From: Thermoplasmata archaeon | Lineage (GTDB): Archaea; Thermoplasmatota; Thermoplasmata; SG8-5; JAGLSY01 | Assembly: GCA_023135545.1 (NCBI GenBank) | Contig: JAGLSY010000152.1 | Coordinates: forward strand, 1 to 5,172 | Length of the DNA: 5,172 nt | Direction: 5' to 3' | In this document: one piece after another, positions 1 to 5,172 of the stretch | Layout of the letters: every line of letters starts with the position of its first letter | How positions within the stretch are numbered: position 1 is the stretch's first letter | Made by a program: the position numbers and the translations under genes | The notes under the pieces: model-generated | Seen by the model: the letters and a program-made list of their open reading frames with translations, nothing else | Told to the model about the DNA's origin: nothing | Database searches by the model: none

Positions 1-2327
1 GCATTTCCCTTGTTGCACCAGGCCTCCGCAAAGTCCGGGTCGATCTGTATCGCCCTGTCGAAGCAGAGAACCGCGTCGTCATGCTTTCCGGTCTCCAGCA
101 GAGCCGCGCCCTCGGCATTCCATACCTCGGCCATCTCCGGGGCCAGTTCGATCGCCCTGTCAAAGCTCTCCACGGCCTTTTGAATGTCTCCCAGACTGAG
201 AAGGATGTTGCCGCGCTCAATCCATAGTATTGGCTCGGCATCCTCCAGTTCCAGCAGTTTGTCATTGACCTTCAATGCCTCGTCGTAGTCCTTGATCTCG
301 ATAAGTGCAGAGGCCTTGTTCATGAGGGCGGATGTGTTGTCCGGCTCCTTCTTCAGAATGGTGTTATAATCTTCAATGGCATCGTCGAACCTGCCCATCA
401 GGAAAAGCAGGTTTGCCTTCTCAAGTCTCAACCCGGGACGTTCCTCCACTTCCAGCGCTTCGTTCATGCAGTCCAGTGCCTCGTCATACCTCATCAGACT
501 GACCAGTAATTTTCCCTTCTCGAAGGCTCTAGCCTCCTCATCAAGCTCCATTTCCAGGGCTTCTTTTTCCTCGATGGCCTCAAGTTCTGGGGGCTCGCCG
601 GCAGGAAGTTCTGGCTCGGGCAGAATATCCTCCTCCTCCTCATCGGCCAGATAGGCACCGCACTCGCCGCACTCGTCAACATCCTCATCCACCTCGGCCC
701 CGCATTCGGAGCAGAAGAACATTCCAACTTCTCCCGGCTTCACGGTTTCGGGCTCTGGCAGGATGACTTCCTCTCCGCAGTTGAAGCAGAACTTCGCATT
801 GTCGTTGAGATCGGCACTGCATTTTGCACAGGAGCCGGGGACCAAGGGAGCTTCATCACCCATCATGATATCTGCGAAATCATCGGTCAATGCCTTTTCA
901 TCGGTCTTAGGCTTCGGAGATGCTTTCTCCGCTTCCCTGGCCAGCCTTTCCTTCTCTTCTTCCTCGGCCTTGGCTAATTTTTCCTTCTCCTCTTCTTCGG
1001 CCCTGGCCTTTTCCTCCTCCTGGGCCTTCAACTCCTTTTCTCTCGCCAATCTTTCCTCTTCTTCCCTTACCCTTTTTTCTTCCTCTTCCTTCAATCTGGT
1101 CTCATCCATGTCCTTCAAGGCGGCCTCGGCCTTTTCCTTCTCATCGGCGGCCAGTGTCCAGGCTGGCTTCAGGACAAGAGAGCTATTGAAAGTGTCAATG
1201 GCCTTCCTATATTGCTCCATTGCCGCAAGGGCTATGCCCTTCTGGTAATATATCTCGGGGCTTTTCTCGATGCCAAGAACCCTGTCATAGCACAGTATGG
1301 CATCCTCGTATCTCTCCATCTCGTGAAGGAGCAAGGCCTTGTTGAGCCAAGCATCCTTGTAATCATCCTTTTCATCGATGGCCTTGTCAAAGGAATCCAA
1401 TGCCCCCCCGTAATCCTTCAGGTGCTTGAGGGCCACCCCTTTGTTGTTTAGAACATTGACATGCTTTGGCTCCAGATACAGAACCCTGTCGTAGCACAGG
1501 ACCGCCTCCTCGAATTTGCCTTGCTCGTGAAGTGTGGCCCCCTTGTTGTTCCAGGCTTTTGTGAAGTTGGGGTTGATGTCCAGTGCCCTGTCATAGCACT
1601 GTATCTCTTCATCAAACTTCTGTAAATTGTAATATATCGCACCCAGGTTGTACCATGACTCCTCGCTGTCCGGGTTGACCTCCAGTGCCTTCTTGAAGCA
1701 TCCGGCCGCCTCCTCAAATCTTTCCATCGCGCTCAGGACATTTCCCTTCATTATCCAGGCTATGTCGTAGTTGGGCTTCATCTTCAGGGCGTTGTCGTAG
1801 TACTCGATGGCCTTCTTGTAATTTCCCGAATTGAAGAAATCGTTGCCCCAGGTCATCTGGTTTTCCAGCTCGTCGATGCTGGGCAAGAAACGCTCGCCAT
1901 CCTGCTGGATGACCTTTCTGGTTTCCTGCTTTTTCAGTTCCCTATCCAGTTCCATCTCTTTCAGGAGGAGTCCGAACTTCTCTCCATCAGCGATGCTTAC
2001 ACCCAGCAGGTCCGCGTACTTGTATGCATCCTTGGTGAAAAAGGCCGTGGAGATGAATATCACCCTCATGTCCACCCCACCCTTCTTTCTGCCCACCATC
2101 TTCTGGATTTCCTCGGGGCCAGTATCTTTATTTCCACGTTTAAGTCTGATGATGAACGGAATGGTAATTCCATCTATCTCGCGCATTGCTTCAATCTCGA
2201 CATCGTCTGCTCTGACACGGGAGTCGGTTATCGTGAACTCCATCTTTTCCAGGAGTCTGTTGGCCAGCATGCGGAATTCTTCGGTATCAAGGTTTTTGAT
2301 TATCTCCATGAGATATTCCTGCCCCAT
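1..2327 (-). CDS. Mrr-like domain / TPR / coiled coil / double zinc ribbon / TPR fusion protein, C-terminus beyond window
   Basis: The frame is open from the ATG at 2327 to the left edge, giving 775 complete codons and no stop, so the protein is truncated only by the window. Order of parts: Mrr-like restriction-endonuclease fold (about 8-123); helical linker (124-153); seven TPRs (154-390, repeat starts 154, 188, 222, 256, 290, 324, 357); a Glu/Lys/Arg/Ala coiled coil (about 393-470); two zinc ribbons (C500, C503, C514, C517 and C539, C542, C553, C556); an acidic Pro-Glu linker (about 560-597); and a second TPR array (starts 598, 631, 665, 699, 733, 767) running off the edge. No signal peptide or membrane segment is seen. 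Known for the families: Mrr-like domains bind or cut DNA, TPRs bind proteins, and CxxC ribbons bind Zn. Inferred: a scaffold that may touch nucleic acid. The nuclease motif is atypical (R61-L62-K63 where Q/E-x-K is usual), so cleavage activity is doubtful. The start is supported by a strong ribosome-binding site. Confidence 0.93.
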   Translation of the reverse strand, partial: MGQEYLMEIIKNLDTEEFRMLANRLLEKMEFTITDSRVRADDVEIEAMREIDGITIPFIIRLKRGNKDTGPEEIQKMVGRKKGGVDMRVIFISTAFFTKDAYKYADLLGVSIADGEKFGLLLKEMELDRELKKQETRKVIQQDGERFLPSIDELENQMTWGNDFFNSGNYKKAIEYYDNALKMKPNYDIAWIMKGNVLSAMERFEEAAGCFKKALEVNPDSEESWYNLGAIYYNLQKFDEEIQCYDRALDINPNFTKAWNNKGATLHEQGKFEEAVLCYDRVLYLEPKHVNVLNNKGVALKHLKDYGGALDSFDKAIDEKDDYKDAWLNKALLLHEMERYEDAILCYDRVLGIEKSPEIYYQKGIALAAMEQYRKAIDTFNSSLVLKPAWTLAADEKEKAEAALKDMDETRLKEEEEKRVREEEERLAREKELKAQEEEKARAEEEEKEKLAKAEEEEKERLAREAEKASPKPKTDEKALTDDFADIMMGDEAPLVPGSCAKCSADLNDNAKFCFNCGEEVILPEPETVKPGEVGMFFCSECGAEVDEDVDECGECGAYLADEEEEDILPEPELPAGEPPELEAIEEKEALEMELDEEARAFEKGKLLVSLMRYDEALDCMNEALEVEERPGLRLEKANLLFLMGRFDDAIEDYNTILKKEPDNTSALMNKASALIEIKDYDEALKVNDKLLELEDAEPILWIERGNILLSLGDIQKAVESFDRAIELAPEMAEVWNAEGAALLETGKHDDAVLCFDRAIQIDPDFAEAWCNKGN
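3..536 (-). repeat. Second TPR array of the downstream protein, cut by the window edge
   Basis: Residues 598-775 give five full TPR units (starts 598, 631, 665, 699, 733) and the beginning of a sixth at 767 (AEAWCNKGN). Motifs such as YDEAL, FDDAIEDY and FDRAI-LxPE are canonical. Because the edge falls in the middle of helix A, more repeats are expected outside the window. Confidence 0.9.
660..830 (-). other. Double zinc ribbon (two CxxC-x10-CxxC units)
   Basis: In the downstream protein the first ribbon uses C500, C503, C514 and C517 (SCAKCSADL ... KFCFNCGEE) and the second C539, C542, C553 and C556 (FFCSECGAE ... DECGECGAYL). Both have identical CxxC-x10-CxxC spacing, with Gly after the last knuckle, as in short archaeal and bacterial zinc-ribbon domains (DZR and zinc_ribbon_2 type). 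Twenty-one residues separate them. They probably bind one Zn each and mediate protein or nucleic-acid contacts; the ligand cannot be told from sequence. Confidence 0.88.
918..1151 (-). other. Charged coiled-coil segment with an 11-residue internal repeat
   Basis: Residues about 393-470 of the downstream protein are almost entirely Glu, Lys, Arg, Ala and Leu, with no proline or glycine, and link the first TPR array to the zinc ribbons. Residues 441-451 and 452-462 are near-copies of the unit A(R/K)AEEEEKE(K/R)L, encoded at 942-1007. This is a hendecad spacing typical of long coiled coils or single alpha-helices. Likely role: oligomerisation or a rigid spacer (inference). Confidence 0.75.
1158..1868 (-). 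repeat. First TPR array of the downstream protein (7 repeats)
   Basis: Residues 154-390 contain seven TPR units, all of 34 residues except the sixth (33). They show the W-x3-G ... Y/F-x-x-A ... Y/F-x-x-A-L-x-x-x-P pattern. Helix B repeatedly reads CYDR(A/V)L. At the DNA level the CYDR(A/V)L codons form near-copies at about 1281-1295, 1485-1499 and 1585-1599 on the plus strand (CCTGTC-TAGCAC-type). This is expected of internally duplicated TPRs. Confidence 0.9.
1959..2306 (-). other. Mrr-like (PD-(D/E)XK superfamily) N-terminal domain, atypical active site
   Basis: Residues 8-123 of the downstream protein. It opens with the family-like LDTEEFRMLANRLLEKMEF helix (compare LxxxEFExLVxxLLxxMGY) and ends with a well-preserved FISTAFFTKDAYKYADLLG then IADGEKF, matching the Mrr C-terminal pattern (V/I)(T)TSxFTxxAxxYAxxxxxxLIDGxxL. 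Between them, the conserved Gly-Gly-x-Asp loop appears as D41-D42-V43-E44, and the Q/E-x-K strand as R61-L62-K63. The lysine is kept, the Asp position is probably Glu, and the Gln/Glu is replaced by Arg. I read this as a nuclease fold that may have lost or altered catalysis and could serve as a nucleic-acid or protein binding head. The family match comes from remembered consensus, not a search. Confidence 0.75.
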
Positions 2328-2329
2328 CT

Positions 2330-5143
2330 TCAGCCCTCCTTCTCCATCCGCTTGTTGCTTCTGTTCTTCCATGATTTTGCCTCTTCGAAGGTCGGGTCAA
2401 GGCTGAGCACCTTGTCAAAGCTCTTTATGGCCTCTCTGTACTTTTCGGCCTCGTGGAGGGTTATGCCCCGGGCCAGCCAGTTCTTGGCGTTGTCCTTTCC
2501 AATCTTTACGGCATAGTCCATGGATTTTATGGCATCATCGTATTTTCCGATATCCTTCTGGGCAACACCCAGCAATCTCCAGAAATAATCACTTTCAGGC
2601 TCCACCTTCAGGGCCTGCCGGTACAGTTTCATGGCCTCGTTGTAGGCCCCGTTGTTGTACATCAGCCGCCCTTTCCCGATTATGGCATCCGTGTTTTCAT
2701 CATCGATTTCAACGGCATGGTCATAGGCTTCCCTGGATTCCTCTATCTTGCCCTGCTCCCGGTGAACGTGGCCCTTGAGCGTTAGTGCCCGGCTGTCGTC
2801 CGGATACATCTTGAGAACATTGTCCAGCGCCTGCATTGAGGCTCCCCATTTGCCTTTCTTGAGCAGTATCTCGGCCCTTCCCGTGAGGGCATCAGAGTTG
2901 GTGGGCGCGAATTCCAGAAGTCCCTTGTAAACATCCTCGGCCTCGTCCAGCTTGGCCTTGCCCATGAGCATATCGCCCTTCTTCACCCAGGCATACTCGT
3001 ATTCTTCATCATAGCTTATTGCCTTGTCATAGAACTGGAGGGCTCCGCCCCACCGCCCTTTTACAGAGAGTACATCTGCCTTTTTGGCCCATGCCTCCGG
3101 ATCTTCCGGGTCGATATCCGTTACCTTCTCATAGCACTTGTAGGCCTCGTCATGCCTTTCCAGGCCAAAGAAACCGTCACCGATTCCCATCCAGGCATCT
3201 TTGTTATCTTCATCTTTCTCTATGACACCGTTGAAGCACACTATCGCATCCTCGTGTTCCTCGGTTTCCAGGTTCAGGAATCCCTTGATGAGACGGGCAT
3301 CTATCAGGCCGGAATCCAGCTCAATGGCCTTATCCAGTGCCTCCTCTGCCTCATCATAATCCTCCAGCTCGAACAGGGCCTTTCCTTTCAGGAACCATGC
3401 CTCGGCCAGGCCATCATTGATCTTCAGTGATTTGTTGAGGGCGCTCAATGCCTCGTCTTCCCGCCCCAGGGTAATAAGGATGTCCCCCTTCCTCACAAGG
3501 AACACGTAATTGTCCGGGTTGAGGTTGATGCCGGTATCATAGCAGAGCAGGGCGCTTTCCTCGTCATCCTCCAGGAGAAGTTCCTCGGCCCTGTCAAATA
3601 AGGCCTTTTCGTCATCTGACATGGCCCCCTCGCCGTATACCTCCTCATCCAGCCCGGTATCCAGCTCTTCTTCGATATCCGGGATTTCATCGATATCTGG
3701 CTCATCCTCCTCGTCAGAATCGTCATCATCCTCTGGTTCCTCTTCCTCATCTTCGTCGTCCCCGGGTAGAAGTTCCTCCAGATCGGCCTCGGTCTTCAGC
3801 TCCTCGACGTTGATCTCTTCCTCGATATCGGATACGTCTTCCAATTCGTCTAATTCGCTTTCTTCGGATGGGATAGGCTCGGGTATATCCTCTTTCGGGG
3901 TATCCGGCTCTTCCTTCTCGGGGCCGCCCATCTTTGTGAAAACATCGTCAATGTTCTGGAGTTCGTCCTCTGCATCATCCTCTTCCGATTCCTCTGGTTC
4001 GGTCATCAATTCTTCTTCAGGTGATGCGGGCCAGTCATCTACTTCAGACCCGTCTTCTATATCATCCTCTTCTGTCTCCATCTCTATTTCCAGCTCTTCT
4101 GGCTCTATGCTCACTTCTTCAACAGGAGGCTCCTCAATTACATCTTCCAGTTCTTGCTCCATCTCTATTTCCAGCTCTTCCGGTTCGATGCTCACTTCTT
4201 CAACAGGAGGCTCTTCAATCACATCTTCTGCCTCTTCCGGCTCCGATATGAGTTCTTCTGGTTCTTTGACTTCATCAACCTCTGGCTCCGGGGCCTTCGG
4301 AATCTCCGGCAATGGTTCCGGCTCCAGCCGCCTGATGAATTTGGGTCTGAAGGTTATGGACTTGGCCAGGTCATAGCATTCCACGGCCTCGTCGATCTTG
4401 CCCAGCTTGGTGAGGGCATCCCCCTTCCCGACCAGTGCCTCTGGGTTGTTCTCTTCCAATTTCAATGAGTAATCGTAACACATGATGGCCTCGTTGTACT
4501 TTTCGATGGAGGCCAATGCATCTCCCTTGTGCTTCCAGATGTTCGCCTCCTTGGGCGAGAGCAGAAGTGCCTTGTCATAACTCCGGAGCGCGTCTTCTTC
4601 CTCGCCAACATGGAAATGGGCGGTTCCCTTGACGCTCCAGATAATTCCATCTTCCTGGTTACTGTCCAGGTAATCGTTGCTGGCCTTGATGGCCTCCTCG
4701 TATTTTCTCATAGTGTAGAGAACGACAATGGAATTTCTCTTGGCCGGCATGTATTCCCCGTCGATATCCAGGGCTCTCTGATACTGCTTTATGGCATTCT
4801 CGGCACAGCCAGATAATATTCTCTCAGTATCTTTCTCATCGAGGGCCTTGTTGTTCGTCAGGCCGCTGACATTTAGCCAGGATATGTTGCCTATCATGGT
4901 TTCGGCCTTCGCATCAAAATCAAGTTCGGTGAATTCCTCGTGAAGTTCATCGGCCAGTTCTCTCAGTTGATTGCCGATTTCCACGGCCTCCTTTGTTATG
5001 AGAACTTCCTCCTCCGGCTCTATCTGGACCGGAATGCCCAGGTGATGCAGAAATCGCTTGATCTTCGATACCTGACGGTCTATATTCTCCTCGTCCTCGA
5101 TGTTCTGGTCAATCTTTTCCAGCTCATTATTCAGGTGGCTCAT
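2330..5143 (-). CDS. Large acidic TPR-repeat scaffold protein, 937 aa
   Basis: No enzymatic domain is visible; the protein looks like a protein-protein interaction scaffold. Residues 1-97 are a charged, mostly helical region I do not recognise, probably with a short coiled coil at 1-35. Residues 98-267 hold five TPRs, the first degenerate. Residues 271-510 form an acidic linker (117 Asp/Glu against 8 Lys/Arg) rich in Pro-Glu steps. Residues 512-919 are twelve TPRs in exact 34-residue register, closed by a basic helix ending KRMEKEG. There is no signal peptide or membrane segment, so a cytosolic location is expected. The ATG at 5143 is the only start visible in the window. The 27 in-frame bases upstream carry no stop and no ATG, GTG or TTG, so an earlier start outside the window is possible. 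GGAG (5146-5149) sits only 2 nt before the ATG, too close for a good Shine-Dalgarno. The TGA stop precedes the next gene by 2 nt, indicating an operon. The TPR call is firm; the function is unknown. Confidence 0.93.
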   Translation of the reverse strand: MSHLNNELEKIDQNIEDEENIDRQVSKIKRFLHHLGIPVQIEPEEEVLITKEAVEIGNQLRELADELHEEFTELDFDAKAETMIGNISWLNVSGLTNNKALDEKDTERILSGCAENAIKQYQRALDIDGEYMPAKRNSIVVLYTMRKYEEAIKASNDYLDSNQEDGIIWSVKGTAHFHVGEEEDALRSYDKALLLSPKEANIWKHKGDALASIEKYNEAIMCYDYSLKLEENNPEALVGKGDALTKLGKIDEAVECYDLAKSITFRPKFIRRLEPEPLPEIPKAPEPEVDEVKEPEELISEPEEAEDVIEEPPVEEVSIEPEELEIEMEQELEDVIEEPPVEEVSIEPEELEIEMETEEDDIEDGSEVDDWPASPEEELMTEPEESEEDDAEDELQNIDDVFTKMGGPEKEEPDTPKEDIPEPIPSEESELDELEDVSDIEEEINVEELKTEADLEELLPGDDEDEEEEPEDDDDSDEEDEPDIDEIPDIEEELDTGLDEEVYGEGAMSDDEKALFDRAEELLLEDDEESALLCYDTGINLNPDNYVFLVRKGDILITLGREDEALSALNKSLKINDGLAEAWFLKGKALFELEDYDEAEEALDKAIELDSGLIDARLIKGFLNLETEEHEDAIVCFNGVIEKDEDNKDAWMGIGDGFFGLERHDEAYKCYEKVTDIDPEDPEAWAKKADVLSVKGRWGGALQFYDKAISYDEEYEYAWVKKGDMLMGKAKLDEAEDVYKGLLEFAPTNSDALTGRAEILLKKGKWGASMQALDNVLKMYPDDSRALTLKGHVHREQGKIEESREAYDHAVEIDDENTDAIIGKGRLMYNNGAYNEAMKLYRQALKVEPESDYFWRLLGVAQKDIGKYDDAIKSMDYAVKIGKDNAKNWLARGITLHEAEKYREAIKSFDKVLSLDPTFEEAKSWKNRSNKRMEKEG
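2335..2341 (-). promoter_or_regulatory. Shine-Dalgarno AAGGAGG for the downstream gene
   Basis: AAGGAGG on the minus strand ends 7 nt before the ATG at 2327 and lies within the final Lys-Glu-Gly codons of the upstream gene, whose TGA (2332-2330) falls between the two. This settles the ATG at 2327 over the in-frame ATG six codons later. It also implies that ribosomes finishing the first protein can reinitiate on the second. Confidence 0.8.
2387..3610 (-). repeat. Twelve contiguous TPRs in the upstream protein
   Basis: Residues 512-919 divide into twelve units of exactly 34 residues, starting at 512, 546, 580, 614, 648, 682, 716, 750, 784, 818, 852 and 886, with no insertions. Most carry the AW-x3-G / YDEA / YDKA-x-x-x-D-P pattern. 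An array of this length should form about one and a half turns of TPR superhelix (known geometry of roughly 7-8 repeats per turn). It ends in a basic capping helix. Confidence 0.92.
3614..4333 (-). other. Acidic, probably disordered linker of the upstream protein
   Basis: Residues 271-510 are about half Asp/Glu (117 of 240, with 8 Lys/Arg), with frequent Pro-Glu steps and a run of nearly pure acid at 461-480. There are no TPR signatures. The coding strand is strongly purine-biased here (GAA, GAG and GAT codons), leaving the plus strand pyrimidine-rich. It joins the two TPR arrays and is probably flexible. Confidence 0.85.
4076..4228 (-). repeat. 81-bp-period tandem duplication inside the acidic linker
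   Basis: Two 72-bp copies (4157-4228 and 4076-4147) lie 81 bp apart. They encode the identical 24 residues, 306-329 and 333-356, beginning EDVIEEPPVEEVSIEPEE. By eye they differ at five bases, none of which changes an amino acid. The spacer residues are QEL. A decayed third copy may follow (TEEDDIED), but this is weak. Confidence 0.93.
4343..4852 (-). repeat. N-terminal TPR array of the upstream protein (5 repeats, first degenerate)
   Basis: Residues 98-267 fall in 34-residue register (98, 132, 166, 200, 234). The first unit keeps only its second helix (ENAIKQYQRALDID). The units at 166, 200 and 234 are canonical (KG-x-A-L, YNEAIMCYD, IDEAVECYD). The array ends at a basic stretch (RPKFIRR) before the acidic linker. 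Confidence 0.88.
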
Positions 5144-5172
5144 CGCTCCGAAGGAGAGAACCTGGGTGGATG
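5144..5172 (-). other. Upstream edge of the first gene; no promoter visible
   Basis: These 29 nt precede the ATG at 5143. Read in the gene's frame they have no stop codon, so they may be leader or the tail of a longer coding region. No TATA-like or BRE-like element is seen; any promoter would lie outside the window. Confidence 0.5.

Noticed and set aside
494..727. Minus-strand open frame of 77 codons in another phase
   Set aside because: Off-frame reading of the zinc-ribbon and acidic-linker part of the downstream gene, whose true frame stays open throughout.
763..1248. Plus-strand open frame of 161 codons, Ser/Phe/Ala rich
   Set aside because: Antisense shadow of the Glu/Lys-rich coiled coil and zinc-ribbon region; the minus-strand reading has clear domains and this one has none.
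1403..1409. Run of seven C (seven G on the coding strand), a possible frameshift or phase-variation site
   Set aside because: The frame is intact across it, encoding the TPR motif DYGGALDSFDKAI, and the similar WGGAL occurs in the upstream protein. A single C7 tract is not enough to claim phase variation.
1281..1600. Recurring CCTGTC(A/G)TAGCAC words that might suggest a DNA repeat array or CRISPR
   Set aside because: They are the codons for CYDR(A/V)L in successive TPRs, spaced by multiples of about 102 bp within a coding frame, without uniform spacers.
1831..2406. Plus-strand open frame of 191 codons
   Set aside because: It spans the junction of two well-supported minus-strand genes and yields a serine-rich product without recognisable motifs.
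3621..4376. Plus-strand open frame of 251 codons, mostly serine
   Set aside because: It is the antisense of the acidic linker: GAA/GAG/GAT codons read backwards give TTC/CTC/ATC and, in this frame, serine codons. The low-complexity product has no domain, and the frame lies wholly within a convincing TPR gene.

Overview
The window is almost wholly coding, and all of the coding is on the minus strand. It holds two large adjacent genes for tetratricopeptide-repeat (TPR) scaffold proteins, read right to left. The upstream gene (2330-5143, 937 aa) ends 2 nt before the start codon of the downstream gene (2327 to 1), which runs out of the left edge after 775 readable codons. A strong AAGGAGG ribosome-binding site for the second gene lies inside the last codons of the first, so the two are very probably co-transcribed and translationally coupled. 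I found no RNA gene, insertion sequence, CRISPR array or terminator. The only bases outside these two frames are the 2-nt gap and 29 nt at the right edge.

The organism is most likely a euryarchaeon, perhaps Thermoplasmatota-like. This is inferred from style only: frequent AGG/AGA arginine and ATA isoleucine codons, very acidic proteins, chains of canonical 34-residue TPRs with a recurring CYD(K/R)xL helix, and short CxxC zinc ribbons. No phylogenetic marker is present, so the assignment is tentative.

The first protein has an N-terminal helical region of unknown type (about 1-97), five TPRs (98-267), a roughly 240-residue acidic linker containing an exact 24-residue internal duplication, and twelve uninterrupted TPRs in perfect 34-residue register (512-919). 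The second has an N-terminal Mrr-like (PD-(D/E)XK superfamily) domain with an atypical active site (about 8-123), seven TPRs (154-390), a charged coiled coil (about 393-470), two CxxC-x10-CxxC zinc ribbons (500-517 and 539-556), a short acidic linker, and a second TPR array (598 onward) cut by the window edge.

Taken together this looks like a two-protein scaffold module in which one partner carries a nuclease-fold, possibly nucleic-acid-binding, head and zinc ribbons. Its biological role cannot be read from the sequence. Defence, nucleic-acid handling or general protein-complex assembly are all open, and the fused domain order is the part most worth following up.
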